Source of the DNA: Bacilli bacterium
GTDB taxonomy: Bacteria > Bacillota_I > Bacilli_A > RF39 > UBA660
Length of the DNA: 15,332 nucleotides
Direction: 5' to 3'
Assembly (NCBI GenBank): GCA_016283075.1
Contig: JAEEMF010000023.1
Coordinates: 1 to 15,332 of the forward strand
Position numbers and translations under genes: made by a program
Part shown: one piece after another, positions 1 through 8,067 of the stretch
How the letters are laid out: the number at the start of each line of letters is the position of its first letter
How positions within the stretch are numbered: the stretch's first letter is position 1
Notes under the pieces: model-generated
What the model was told of the DNA's origin: nothing
The model's database searches: none
Seen by the model: the letters and a program-made list of their open reading frames with translations, nothing else

Positions 1-27
1 AAAGAGTAGATAAAATCTACTCTTTTT
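1..27 (+). terminator. Rho-independent terminator of the upstream (unseen) gene
   Basis: A perfect 10-bp inverted repeat (AAAGAGTAGA at 1-10 and TCTACTCTTT at 16-25) encloses a 5-base loop TAAAA and runs into a T-tract at 23-27. This is the classic intrinsic terminator form. The stem might extend left of the window, which cannot be seen. The A-run on the left arm means it could also work on the minus strand. The gene it ends lies outside the window. Confidence 0.85.
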
Positions 28-35
28 GTTATAAT
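27..35 (+). promoter_or_regulatory. Extended -10 promoter of unit 1
   Basis: TGTTATAAT is a perfect extended -10 element (TG, one base, TATAAT at 30-35). Its T27 is the last base of the preceding terminator's T-tract. No TTGACA-like -35 lies at the usual distance, because that stretch is the terminator stem. A start near position 42 would give a leader of about 19 bases before the ATG at 61, with AAGGAGA at 50-56 as the ribosome binding site. The promoter call is from motif only. Confidence 0.75.
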
Positions 36-60
36 AATTATGGTTTTATAAGGAGATAGT

Positions 61-567
61 ATGGATTTAAAAAGTATTAGTAAAGAAGAAATAATTAATT
101 TAATAAAAGAAGGAAAAGTAGATGCCAAAGAATTAACAAATAACGGAATATGTCCTACATGTTTTGATAAGGAAAATGATTTTGTTTTATACGGAAGTAA
201 TGAAAATAAAATGCTATATGAAGATGACATGTTCCAGTGTTATCTAGTAGGTAATCCTAGAGCAGAAGGACATACTGCAATATGCACTAAAAAACACTTT
301 AAAGATATGATGGAAATAGATGATGATACTTGCACTAGAGTATTTATTCTAGCTAAAAAAGTAATGAATGCTATAAAGAAAGTATATAAATCTGAAAGTG
401 TATATCTATGTACTATGTGTGATGGACCTATGAATCACTTTCATGTACAGCTAATACCAAGATATTCTTTTGAAAAAAGAGGATCTAATAATTTTGTTAA
501 ACCAAGAATGGAATACAAAGAGGATTTAGATAAACTAAATGAAATAAGAAACTTATTAAATAAATAG
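61..567 (+). CDS. HIT-family (histidine triad) nucleotide-binding protein
   Basis: 168 residues. The HIT active-site motif is H126-F-H128-V-Q130-L-I-P, inside NHFHVQLIPRY. The third position of the triad is Gln rather than His, as in the HxHxQ branch (GalT and Ap4A phosphorylase type), which is known for nucleotidyl transfer rather than simple hydrolysis. PRAEGH (66-71) matches the conserved strand before the first HIT helix. C31-P-T-C34 is a likely metal-binding pair. HIT proteins act on nucleoside phosphates, phosphoramidates or dinucleoside polyphosphates; the substrate here is unknown. It is the first gene of unit 1, with AAGGAGA 4 bases before the ATG. The stop TAG runs into the Shine-Dalgarno of the next gene. 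Confidence 0.87.
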   Translation: MDLKSISKEEIINLIKEGKVDAKELTNNGICPTCFDKENDFVLYGSNENKMLYEDDMFQCYLVGNPRAEGHTAICTKKHFKDMMEIDDDTCTRVFILAKKVMNAIKKVYKSESVYLCTMCDGPMNHFHVQLIPRYSFEKRGSNNFVKPRMEYKEDLDKLNEIRNLLNK

Positions 568-577
568 AGGTGATAAG

Positions 578-1225
578 ATGGAAAAACTAGTAGTTGTTAC
601 AACCAATAAAAATAAAGTTGAAAGAATGCAAAGACTTTTAAAAGAGGAGCCATATGAAATAGTTGCATTAGGTGATGTAGTTAATGAAAAAATTGAAGAA
701 CCTGATGAGATATTTGAAAATGGTCTTGATAATGCTATTATCAAATCTACTTATTATGTAGATTATGTAGAAGAAGGAACACTTGTATTATCAGAAGATG
801 ATACTATTGAATTTGTGGGAATAAATGAAGAAGATGATCCTAAAGGACATATAAAAAGACCTGTTGTAAAAAAATATGGTTCATTTACTGATGAAAATGC
901 AGCAAATTATTATAAGGATTTAGCAGCAAAATATGGTGGATCAATTCCAATGAATTTTAGATATGGACATAGTATTGCATTTAAAACTAGTGATAGTAAA
1001 AAATTTAAAAAAGTTCTTGCTAAATCATCAACACTTGAATCAAGACTTGTTAATGAAATTTATAAATTAGAGAAAAGACCGGGATACTTTTTAGCATCAT
1101 TAATGGAAGTACTTGTTGATGGTAAATGGGTAAAATATAATGATTTAAGTGATGCAGAACTTGTTAAATTAGATTATGATTTATATGATTCAATTAAATA
1201 TATGTTAGATGAAATTAAAAAGTAG
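578..1225 (+). CDS. HAM1/RdgB-like non-canonical purine NTP pyrophosphatase, divergent
   Basis: 215 residues, close to the family's usual size. The N-terminus has the phosphate-binding T8-T9-N10-K-N-K13 pattern in place of the family's SGNxxK. It is followed by FENGLDNAIIKS (46-57), resembling the F..NA..KA segment, and LVLSEDD (69-75), in the place of the catalytic ADDSGL loop. The family hydrolyses ITP, XTP or dITP to the monophosphate and cleans the nucleotide pool. The SGL part of the loop reads TIE here, and the C-terminal half matches the family poorly, so the substrate may differ. AGAGGTG at 568-574 is the ribosome binding site. It ends in a double stop, TAGTAG. Confidence 0.72.
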   Translation: MEKLVVVTTNKNKVERMQRLLKEEPYEIVALGDVVNEKIEEPDEIFENGLDNAIIKSTYYVDYVEEGTLVLSEDDTIEFVGINEEDDPKGHIKRPVVKKYGSFTDENAANYYKDLAAKYGGSIPMNFRYGHSIAFKTSDSKKFKKVLAKSSTLESRLVNEIYKLEKRPGYFLASLMEVLVDGKWVKYNDLSDAELVKLDYDLYDSIKYMLDEIKK

Positions 1226-1238
1226 TAGAGGTGATAAG

Positions 1239-1802
1239 ATGGAAACTATTAAAATAGATGAGAATATGAAAGTAGGTGGTATTAATACCACAGAAGCACA
1301 AAATTATCCAGATAAAGTATGGAAGAAGTTTTTAGCATATTTAACTCCGAAAGAAGCAATGTTATCTTGTTCTTTATCTAATTCTTCTTCAATAGAAGAA
1401 ATGAAAGAAATAGCAAGTATTAGAGAAAGACTTAGAGTTGCGTCTTTACTTGATGATTATATTAAAGGAAATCTAAATGATAAAGATTTTAACTTTGTAA
1501 AAAGTTTTTTTGATAGAAATAAATTAAGAGGTTTTGTAAGAGAAAGAATGGATGGTCAGTTAATTAGTGCAATTAGTTTTATTAGTTCTATGAAAACTGA
1601 AGAAAATATTTCTAATTATATAGATGTTAAAGAAAAAGACTATGATAAATTAGATATTAATGAAGCATATATTTTATTTGAAGCTAAAGAATATTTATAT
1701 GAAAAAAGAGTAATTAAATCTAATCAAGATTTATATGATAGAAAAGCTAAAGAAGAATCTGATTTACATAGACATTTAATAAGAGACTACGGAAGGATTT
1801 AA
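1239..1802 (+). CDS. Hypothetical protein, mostly helical
   Basis: 187 residues from the ATG at 1239. I chose this start because AGAGGTGATAAG lies directly before it, identical to the site before the gene at 578. An earlier ATG at 1209 overlaps the previous gene and has no such site. The protein is charged and rich in Lys, Glu, Asp and Ile, with no membrane segment or signal peptide. I recognise no catalytic motif. Notable parts are an aromatic stretch KVWKKFLAYL near residues 27-36, a Ser-rich segment near 48-52, and a charged C-terminus. The last sense codons GGA AGG form part of the next gene's ribosome binding site, so the two are probably coupled in translation. Confidence 0.75.
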   Translation: METIKIDENMKVGGINTTEAQNYPDKVWKKFLAYLTPKEAMLSCSLSNSSSIEEMKEIASIRERLRVASLLDDYIKGNLNDKDFNFVKSFFDRNKLRGFVRERMDGQLISAISFISSMKTEENISNYIDVKEKDYDKLDINEAYILFEAKEYLYEKRVIKSNQDLYDRKAKEESDLHRHLIRDYGRI

Positions 1803-2630
1803 ATGAAATATATAGATGCACACGTACATTCAAGTATTAGTCATGATGGTATATCTTCTATAAAAGAGCATATTAATTATGCTAAAGATAATAATGTAGG
1901 AGAAATAACTTTTACTGAACATTATGATGACTATAAAGGAATAAAGACTAATCTTGAAACACTTGATATAGATAAATATAAAGAAGAATATTTAAAACAA
2001 AAAGATGATAATATTTTAAAAACTAATTTTGGTATAGAAATAGGTTTAAGACCAGAATCATTTGATAAAATATCAAATATGGTAAAAAGTAATAACTTTG
2101 ATTTTATTATAGGTTCATCTCATATTACTTGCGGAAAAGATATGGCTTATGATAAATCTTTTTTTGAAGGATATACCCCTCATGAAGCTATTATGAATTA
2201 CTTAAATGAAGTTTTAACAAATATTAAAATGTATAAAAACGAATTTGATGTATATGGACATATTGATTATGTAATAAGATATGTTCTTAAGTATTATGGT
2301 AATATTATGAATCATATTTCTTATGAAGAATTTAGGGATATTTTAGATGAAATATTAATAAGTCTTATAAGAAGTGATAAAGGTATTGAAATAAATACAT
2401 CAGGTATTAGATATGGACTATCTAGTCCTCATCCTAATATGGAGATTATTAAAAGATATAAAGAACTTGGAGGAAAAATAATTACTATAGGGTCAGATGC
2501 CCATAGAAAAGAAGATCTTGCTAGTAATTTTAAAGATGCTTTAAATATATTAGAAGCATCAGGTTTTAATGAAATTGCGGTATTCCATAATAGGACTCCA
2601 GAGTTTATAAAAATAAAAAAATTTAATTAG
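1803..2630 (+). CDS. PHP-domain phosphoesterase, histidinol-phosphatase (HisJ) type
   Basis: 275 residues, normal for HisJ-type proteins. All four PHP metal-binding motifs are visible: H7-V-H9-S-S, T-E39-H40, GSSH (H107) and GSD232-A-H234, plus G-H153-I-D and E79 in GIEIGL. Such proteins use a cluster of metal ions to hydrolyse phosphate esters. Histidinol phosphatase is the best known member, but no other his genes are near, so the substrate could be another small phosphoester. The ATG follows the previous stop TAA with no gap. GGAAGGA at 1791-1797, inside the previous gene, is the ribosome binding site. Confidence 0.83.
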   Translation: MKYIDAHVHSSISHDGISSIKEHINYAKDNNVGEITFTEHYDDYKGIKTNLETLDIDKYKEEYLKQKDDNILKTNFGIEIGLRPESFDKISNMVKSNNFDFIIGSSHITCGKDMAYDKSFFEGYTPHEAIMNYLNEVLTNIKMYKNEFDVYGHIDYVIRYVLKYYGNIMNHISYEEFRDILDEILISLIRSDKGIEINTSGIRYGLSSPHPNMEIIKRYKELGGKIITIGSDAHRKEDLASNFKDALNILEASGFNEIAVFHNRTPEFIKIKKFN

Positions 2631-2638
2631 AGGTATAT

Positions 2639-3172
2639 ATGGAAATTGAAAGTATTAAAACTCCTAAAGATATACTAGATTATATGAATGAACATATTAA
2701 GTATGGATGGATAGATATAAATGGTGATAAACATATTCGTAATATGAAAAACTTTAGATCACTTTATAGAACATCTTCTATAGATGAAATAATTAAAAGT
2801 GGTCTAGGTACTTGTATAGAGCAGGTATATCTAATGAGTAATCTTCTTTCTAAAATTAATATTCCAAATAAAATGTTTTGTACTAGAATATTTGAAGGAA
2901 AAGACTTTAATGATATGGATGCAGAAGAACATATGCACTGTTTTGTTTTATATTATTTAGATAATAAAGTTTATCATATAGAGCATCCTAACTGGTATAA
3001 AATAGGAATATATGAATATTCTAGTGAAGAAGAAGCTATTAAAAAAATAAATGACTATTATATAGAATTATCTGGAGGGATACCAAGACCAGTAACACAG
3101 TTCTATGAAGTTAAACCTAATATATCTTTTAAAGAGTTTAATATTTATATAAATAGTTTAGATGAAAGGTAA
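2639..3172 (+). CDS. Transglutaminase-like superfamily protein
   Basis: 177 residues. The nucleophile motif G55-L-G-T-C59-I-E-Q is typical of the papain-like transglutaminase fold. It is followed by a likely catalytic His (H98 or H100 in EEHMHCFV) and an acidic or polar partner after a short beta hairpin (E115/H116 in YHIEHPNW). Bacterial proteins of this type are usually proteases or peptide-modifying enzymes rather than true cross-linkers. With no signal peptide this one should be cytoplasmic. AGAGGTATAT precedes the ATG. The last codons (GAA AGG TAA) supply the ribosome binding site of the next gene, and the substrate cannot be told from the sequence. Confidence 0.72.
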   Translation: MEIESIKTPKDILDYMNEHIKYGWIDINGDKHIRNMKNFRSLYRTSSIDEIIKSGLGTCIEQVYLMSNLLSKINIPNKMFCTRIFEGKDFNDMDAEEHMHCFVLYYLDNKVYHIEHPNWYKIGIYEYSSEEEAIKKINDYYIELSGGIPRPVTQFYEVKPNISFKEFNIYINSLDER

Positions 3173-3176
3173 TACT

Positions 3177-3731
3177 ATGGAAGATATTAAAAAGATAATA
3201 CTTGGTACTGGAAGTTATAGTACTGTTAAAAGTGGTAATACTGTTTCTATAACAGGTGATGGTGGTAATGCTTGGGGTTACTTTGGCCCTTCTTATAAAG
3301 CACTTGCTCCTAAATTAGTAACGTATCTTCCTTATGCAGAAAAATATGAACTTTTAAAAGAATTAGAAGAGACTATAAGAGATTATTTAATACATAATAA
3401 AAATGTAGATGAAAAATATGTAAAAGAATATCAAAAATTTAGAAAAGAAATAGAAGATGAATATATAAGAAGCTTCTATGAAATAAGATTAAAAGATTTA
3501 GATGTATATGAACTTTTATATAAGCTTGAGAAAAGATTTGGTCATGACATAATTCTTTTATGTCATGAGACTATAGAAGAATTTTGTCATAGAAGACTAG
3601 TCGCTGATTATATAGAACTTAAAACAGGAATCTATATTCCTGAAGTAGAAGTAGATGAAAAAGGATTTGTTAAGAAAAGAAATCCTATAAGATATAAAAA
3701 TAGATTAATAGATACAATAAATAAGGTGTAA
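3177..3731 (+). CDS. DUF488-family protein
   Basis: 184 residues from the ATG at 3177, which has GAAAGG 7-12 bases upstream. A possible earlier ATG at 3162 overlaps the previous gene and lacks a good site. The C-terminal signature LLC129-H-E-T-I-E-E-F-C137-H138-R-R-L-V-A (127-143) matches the conserved LLC...FCHRHLVA block of DUF488. The N-terminal half holds YKALAPKL (40-47), like the family's Y..LAP segment. The family's biochemical role is not settled; the paired cysteines and His suggest metal or substrate binding. It starts 4 bases after the previous stop, and its GGTG before the stop serves the following gene. Confidence 0.74.
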   Translation: MEDIKKIILGTGSYSTVKSGNTVSITGDGGNAWGYFGPSYKALAPKLVTYLPYAEKYELLKELEETIRDYLIHNKNVDEKYVKEYQKFRKEIEDEYIRSFYEIRLKDLDVYELLYKLEKRFGHDIILLCHETIEEFCHRRLVADYIELKTGIYIPEVEVDEKGFVKKRNPIRYKNRLIDTINKV

Positions 3732-3733
3732 TT

Positions 3734-5182
3734 ATGAATAAAAAAGAAATGTATGATTTAATAGAAAATAGAAGTATTAATAGCAGTGAGAGAACTACTT
3801 TAATAAATAGTATTATTAATAAGATAATAGATTTATCTAAAGATAAAGAAGTATATGTATTAGGACATAATAATCCTGATGCAGATAGTATTATATCTAG
3901 TTATATACTTTCTAATATATTAAAATCTATGGGTATTAATGCTCATTTTAGTATTTTAGATAAAGACTATGATTATACATTTCATGATAAGAAGTTATTA
4001 GAAGAAAACTTTAAATATAAACCTTTAGTAGTATCTAAAGACAACAAATATTTTATTTTAGTAGATCATAATGACTTACAAGGATTAAGTAAAGAATATG
4101 TTCTAGGAGCATTTGATCATCATATTATAAAAGATGAAATAGATAATATTTTAGAAATAGAATATGCATCTACTAGTTTACTTATATATGATTTATTTAA
4201 AGACAAATATAACTTTAGTGATGAAGAAAAATATTTAATAGGACTAGCTACATTATCAGATACTGATTACTTAACAAGTACTCGTTTTACCAAATATGAT
4301 AAAGAAGTATTTGATACACTTAACTTAGATATAAACGTAAAAGAACTACAAAGAAAATATTTTGTTACTACTGATTTTTCTTTAGGAGTAGATAAAAATT
4401 TTGAAATAAATAAAAAAGAATATATTCGTAATAATAAAAAAATAACTAGAGTACAAATATCTAGTTATGATGATAATTATTTAGAAGAATATATTAATGA
4501 AGCAAGAAAACTTAATTATTTATTATTATGGGTTAATTATGATAATAATACTACAACTATCTATTATGAAAATAGAGTTATTAAATTAGATTATCTTTTA
4601 TCAAGTACTTATATGGTATTTAAAATACTTGAAGATGACCTTCATATAGATGAAATATCTATCGAAGAGTTTGAAGAAAAAATATATGATAGATATACTA
4701 AGATATTTCCTAAAGAAGAACAAAGAAACTGGAAGAAAGTTCATATTACTTATGATAAAGGTTTAACACATTTTTATAAGATTGTTGTTAATAATAGTAT
4801 TATAGGTTTTGTTATGTTAGAGAGTGTAGAAGGCCTTCCTAGTTATGTAGATTACTTTGCTATATATGATGAATATCAAAGTATGGGATATGGATCAAAA
4901 GCATTTATGTATTTAAAAGATAATGTTTGTAAACTAGGTATAATAGGAGAAATAGAGAAAATAGATATAAATAATATTAATACTTCAAGAAGAGTAGAAT
5001 TTTATAAAAAGTTAGGTTTTACTATTTATGACGGAGAATATATTTTATTTAAAGTTAAATATACTCCTATAGCATTAACAAATAAAAAATATACTAAAGA
5101 AGAAATAGATAAAATATTTTATACATATTATGTAGGAAATATGGGATTAGATGTATTTAATAAAAATTGTAAATTATTATAA
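3734..5182 (+). CDS. DHH-family phosphoesterase (manganese pyrophosphatase-like) fused to a C-terminal GNAT domain
   Basis: 482 residues, far longer than a plain family II pyrophosphatase (about 310). The N-terminal half has the DHH metal motifs: G44-H45-N-N-P-D49-A-D51-S52, V-D111-H112, D128-H129-H130 and LSD176TD. These match the PpaC arrangement of GHxxPDxDS, DHH and SDT. Residues about 225-310 may be a degenerate DHHA2 domain. The C-terminal part, about 335-440, reads as an N-acetyltransferase, with the acetyl-CoA loop Y-Q382-S-M-G385-Y-G387 and the late strand EFYKKLGF (422-429). A tail of about 40 residues follows. The first domain should hydrolyse pyrophosphate or a small phosphoester; the acceptor of the second is unknown. 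It starts 2 bases after the previous stop. Confidence 0.8.
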   Translation: MNKKEMYDLIENRSINSSERTTLINSIINKIIDLSKDKEVYVLGHNNPDADSIISSYILSNILKSMGINAHFSILDKDYDYTFHDKKLLEENFKYKPLVVSKDNKYFILVDHNDLQGLSKEYVLGAFDHHIIKDEIDNILEIEYASTSLLIYDLFKDKYNFSDEEKYLIGLATLSDTDYLTSTRFTKYDKEVFDTLNLDINVKELQRKYFVTTDFSLGVDKNFEINKKEYIRNNKKITRVQISSYDDNYLEEYINEARKLNYLLLWVNYDNNTTTIYYENRVIKLDYLLSSTYMVFKILEDDLHIDEISIEEFEEKIYDRYTKIFPKEEQRNWKKVHITYDKGLTHFYKIVVNNSIIGFVMLESVEGLPSYVDYFAIYDEYQSMGYGSKAFMYLKDNVCKLGIIGEIEKIDINNINTSRRVEFYKKLGFTIYDGEYILFKVKYTPIALTNKKYTKEEIDKIFYTYYVGNMGLDVFNKNCKLL

Positions 5183-5193
5183 AAGGTGATAGT

Positions 5194-5856
5194 ATGAATA
5201 AAGAACAAAAAGTAGTTGAATACTATGTATTATGTAATAAACTTAAAAATGTTATAAGAACTGGATGGATTGACTGGAAAGTTAAAAGAGAAAGAATAGA
5301 AAGCATAGCAGAACATATCTTTGGAGTACAAATGTTAGCGCTAGCTATGAAATCAGAATATGAATATGATATTGATATTATGAAAGTAATGTATATGCTT
5401 GCTATACATGAACTAGGTGAAACTATAATAGGAGACTTAACTCAGTTCCAAATATCTAAAGAAGAAAAAGAAAAAATAGAACATGAAGCAGTACATAAAA
5501 TACTTTGTTCATTACTTGATGGAGATAAGATTGAAGAACTTTTCTTAGAGTTTGATGCTCATGAAACTAAGGAAGCTATCTTTGCATATCAATGTGATAA
5601 ATTAGAGTGTGATATTCAGTGTAAGCTTTATGATCAAGAAGGATGTGTTGATTTAAATCATCAAGAAGGAAATAATACTTGTAATAATGATGATGTTAAA
5701 AAACTACTCGAAACAGGACAGTCTTGGAGTTCTATGTGGCTAGAATTTGGAAGAAGAAAGTATCCTTATGATGAACACTTCCTTTCAGTATCACATTATG
5801 TAAATGATAATCTTATTAGCGAATCATTTAGCATTGAATATAAGAAAAATGATTAG
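5194..5856 (+). CDS. HD-superfamily phosphohydrolase (YfbR/HDDC2-like) with HE in place of HD
   Basis: 220 residues. The order of motifs follows the YfbR/HDDC2 group of deoxynucleoside 5'-monophosphatases: RTGW (22-25), ESIAEH41, IH72-E73-LGE76..G-D81, and D135 late in the domain. The doublet that names the superfamily is HE here rather than HD. The other metal ligands are in place, so it may still be active with altered metal use. After about residue 150 comes a less typical Cys- and Asn-containing stretch and a C-terminal extension. AAAGGTGATAGT precedes the ATG. The stop TAG forms part of TAGGTGATA, the next gene's ribosome binding site. Confidence 0.78.
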   Translation: MNKEQKVVEYYVLCNKLKNVIRTGWIDWKVKRERIESIAEHIFGVQMLALAMKSEYEYDIDIMKVMYMLAIHELGETIIGDLTQFQISKEEKEKIEHEAVHKILCSLLDGDKIEELFLEFDAHETKEAIFAYQCDKLECDIQCKLYDQEGCVDLNHQEGNNTCNNDDVKKLLETGQSWSSMWLEFGRRKYPYDEHFLSVSHYVNDNLISESFSIEYKKND

Positions 5857-5864
5857 GTGATAAT

Positions 5865-6371
5865 ATGAGTAATTTATATATAATTACTGGTCCTGCAGGA
5901 GTAGGTAAAAGTACCATTTCTAAAAGACTTGCTGAATCTAAAAATAAATCAGCACTTATAGAAGGTGATGAAATTTATAGAGAGGTAGTAGGAGGATACG
6001 TATCTGCTTGGAAAAAAGGGAATCATTTTGATACATTTTTAAAAGTATGTATTAGTTCTATAAAAGTATATTTAGAAGATGGCTATGATGTAGTATTTAA
6101 TTATGTACTTGATAATGAAGATGTACAAAAGATAAAAGATGGTATTAAAGATACTACTATTAGATTTACTGTTTTACTTACAGATGAAAAAACTATTATG
6201 TTAAGAGATAAAGAAAGAGAAGAAGACTGCAGAATGAATGAAAGATGTCTTGTTCTATTAAATAGTTTTAAGAAAGAGTTTGAAAGTAGTAATAATACTC
6301 TAGATACAACTAATATGTCTATAGATGAAGTAGTAAGGGCTATAGATAGTGATGATAGATTTATATTATAG
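5865..6371 (+). CDS. P-loop kinase of the AAA_33/shikimate-kinase-like type
   Basis: 168 residues, a single compact kinase domain. The Walker A motif is G9-P-A-G-V-G-K-S-T17 at the N-terminus, followed by an EGDEIYR (33-39) substrate-side acidic segment where adenylate- and shikimate-kinase-like enzymes bind base or substrate. A probable strand VVFNYVL lies near residues 75-81. An Arg/Glu/Lys-rich lid (LRDKEREEDCRMNERC, about 114-129) would close over ATP. The phosphate acceptor is unknown; small-molecule, nucleoside or antibiotic kinases share this layout. GGTGATAAT overlaps the previous stop codon. Confidence 0.74.
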   Translation: MSNLYIITGPAGVGKSTISKRLAESKNKSALIEGDEIYREVVGGYVSAWKKGNHFDTFLKVCISSIKVYLEDGYDVVFNYVLDNEDVQKIKDGIKDTTIRFTVLLTDEKTIMLRDKEREEDCRMNERCLVLLNSFKKEFESSNNTLDTTNMSIDEVVRAIDSDDRFIL

Positions 6372-6379
6372 GTGAATAT

Positions 6380-6967
6380 ATGAATGTTATTAAGTTTGAT
6401 TTAGAAAAACTAAAAACCAATAAGAATGGTTTTTCTTGTTATATTTTAGGAAGAAGTTATGACTTAGAAGAAAATGGAGTTTCTTTAAATTATAATGAAG
6501 CACTTAAATATTATAATGAGGGACTAAAATATAATGATCCTCTTTGTGAATATTCACTTGGAATATCACTTATATTAGGTTTAGGAGATGTTCTTGAAAT
6601 AAACGAAGAAAAAGGTAATAAATTATTAGTAGATGCATATCCTAGAATAATAGATATTATTAATAATGAAGAATTATCATTTGAAGAAAGATTATATGCT
6701 AAATTTGTTACAGGAGCATATTACTATTTTGGACTTGGTAATATTGAAAAGGATGATAAAAGAGCTTTTGAAATTATAAAAGAATGTGCAGAAAATGGTC
6801 ATATTGCTGCTATATATGATTTGGGAACTAATTTTTACTATAGTGGTGTAGGAACTAAAAAAGATATTGAAAAAGCTAAATACTATTTAGAAATAGCTAA
6901 GGAAGAAGGACTTCCTAGAGCAATAAAGAAATATAATGAATATGGATTTGAACATATTAAGCATTAG
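6380..6967 (+). CDS. Sel1-like repeat (TPR-type) protein
   Basis: 195 residues. Repeats with the Sel1 pattern are visible: NEALKYYNEGLKYNDPLCEY (39-58), DDKRAFEIIKECAENGHIAA (near 126-145) followed by LGTNFYYSGVGTKKD, and IEKAKYYLEIAKEEG near the end. Each has the A..YY...A..G and A...LG..Y..G..... spacing of these helical repeats. They normally scaffold protein-protein contacts. There is no signal peptide, so it is probably cytoplasmic and may hold partners encoded in the same unit, which is an inference. TAGGTGAATATATG joins the previous stop, the ribosome binding site and the start. Confidence 0.76.
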   Translation: MNVIKFDLEKLKTNKNGFSCYILGRSYDLEENGVSLNYNEALKYYNEGLKYNDPLCEYSLGISLILGLGDVLEINEEKGNKLLVDAYPRIIDIINNEELSFEERLYAKFVTGAYYYFGLGNIEKDDKRAFEIIKECAENGHIAAIYDLGTNFYYSGVGTKKDIEKAKYYLEIAKEEGLPRAIKKYNEYGFEHIKH

Positions 6968-6981
6968 TAAGAGGTATATTT

Positions 6982-7500
6982 ATGGAAGAAATATTTGATA
7001 TATATACACGTGATGGAAAACACTTAGGAACAAAAGAAAAAACAGTATGTCATTCTTCTAATCCGGGTTTCTATCATAAACCAGTATGGATTTGGATTAT
7101 AAATGATAATAATGAAATACTTGTTCAAAAAAGAGCAGCTACTAAAAAGAAGAGCCCTAATAAATGGGATATGCCTAGCGCAGGTCATGTAGTAGCGGGT
7201 GAAACAGTTTTAGAAGGCGCTATAAGAGAAACCTTTGAAGAACTAGGAGTAGAAACAATAGAATCCGATTATAAATTTATGTTTGAATATATAAAAGATT
7301 CTTCATTTGAACTAGCACAAGTATATTTGGTGAAAAAGAATATATCTAATTTTAAATTACAAGAAGATGAAGTATCTGAAGTAAAATGGTTATCATTTGA
7401 TGAATTTAAAAAGTTAATTTATTCAGATGAATTTGCACCTCATGATATGGAATATAAAGATTTAGTAGTAAAAATGTTTGAAGACTATTTAAGAGGTTAA
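6982..7500 (+). CDS. Nudix hydrolase (isopentenyl-isomerase/YfcD-like branch)
   Basis: 172 residues with a complete Nudix box: G68 HVVAG E74 TVLEGAI R82-E83-T-F-E86-E87-L-G89-V. The N-terminus (EIFDIYTRDGKHLGTK, then GFYHKPVWIWII) is like the YfcD/isopentenyl-diphosphate-isomerase-like branch, which opens with a short beta hairpin before the Nudix fold. Members hydrolyse nucleoside diphosphates linked to another group. An isomerase role is less likely, as isopentenyl isomerase needs a conserved Cys and Glu that I cannot place here. AGAGGTATATTT precedes the ATG. Confidence 0.85.
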   Translation: MEEIFDIYTRDGKHLGTKEKTVCHSSNPGFYHKPVWIWIINDNNEILVQKRAATKKKSPNKWDMPSAGHVVAGETVLEGAIRETFEELGVETIESDYKFMFEYIKDSSFELAQVYLVKKNISNFKLQEDEVSEVKWLSFDEFKKLIYSDEFAPHDMEYKDLVVKMFEDYLRG

Positions 7501-7501
7501 T

Positions 7502-8014
7502 ATGATAGAAGAACTAAGTAATGATAATGCTTATGAATATGCTTATGTTAATTCTAAAGCGTGGCTAGAATCATATAAAGGTATAGTAGATAAAGAGTTT
7601 TTAGAACTAATTAATACTTCTGAAAAGATAAAGATTTTTGAGAATAAACTAAAAGAACATTTATTAAATAAAGATGGCTTGTATTATCTTTTAAGAGTGG
7701 ATAATAAACCAGTAGGAGTTATGAGCGTTAGAAAACCTAAGGTTGAAGGTTTTGATGACTGTATGGAACTAGGAGCACTTTACTTATTAAATGAAGTAAA
7801 AGGTAAAGGATATGGTAAATTTTTATTTAATAAAGCTAAAGAAGAAATAAAAAAACTAGGATACTCTAAAATGGTTAATGGATGTTTAGAAAAGAATCCT
7901 TCTAATGATTTTTATATTCATATGGGAGGTATCTTTATAAAAAGAGTACCTTATATTATAAAAGGTACTAATCAGGAATTATTTGAAAACATTTATTTAT
8001 ATGAAAATATTTAA
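7502..8014 (+). CDS. GNAT-family N-acetyltransferase
   Basis: 170 residues covering one GNAT domain. The acetyl-CoA pyrophosphate loop is V99-K100-G-K-G103-Y-G105, after the strand LGALYLL (90-96). The N-terminal helices (AWLESYKGIVDKEFLE, 20-35) match the AW..sY.GI..de.L segment common in RimI-like acetyltransferases of low-GC bacteria. The late NPSNDFYIHMGG corresponds to the N..a..fY...GF motif. The acceptor is unknown. It starts one base after the previous stop with GAGGT inside that gene's last codons, and its own stop lies in the terminator stem that ends unit 1. Confidence 0.82.
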   Translation: MIEELSNDNAYEYAYVNSKAWLESYKGIVDKEFLELINTSEKIKIFENKLKEHLLNKDGLYYLLRVDNKPVGVMSVRKPKVEGFDDCMELGALYLLNEVKGKGYGKFLFNKAKEEIKKLGYSKMVNGCLEKNPSNDFYIHMGGIFIKRVPYIIKGTNQELFENIYLYENI

Positions 8015-8042
8015 ACTATAAGGTAATTCTTATAGTTTTTTT
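8013..8042 (+). terminator. Rho-independent terminator ending unit 1
   Basis: A perfect 10-bp stem (AAACTATAAG at 8013-8022 and CTTATAGTTT at 8029-8038) with loop GTAATT leads into seven T residues at 8036-8042. The stem begins inside the stop codon of the acetyltransferase gene, and the T-tract ends in the TG of the next promoter. Confidence 0.92.
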
Positions 8043-8050
8043 GATATAAT
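8042..8050 (+). promoter_or_regulatory. Extended -10 promoter of unit 2
   Basis: TGATATAAT is a perfect extended -10 (TATAAT at 8045-8050) whose first T is the last base of the terminator T-tract. The -35 region would fall in the terminator stem and shows no TTGACA match. A start about 7 bases downstream would be near 8057. The transcript would then begin almost at the ribosome binding site GGGTGA (8057-8062), leaving a leader of only about 11 bases before the ATG at 8068. Confidence 0.77.
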
Positions 8051-8067
8051 GATAATGGGTGAATAAT

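Noticed and set aside
556..744. Open minus-strand frame of about 62 codons
   Set aside because: It overlaps the well-supported HAM1-like gene, has a low-complexity Ser/Leu-rich product and no ribosome binding site; it mirrors A+T-rich coding on the other strand.
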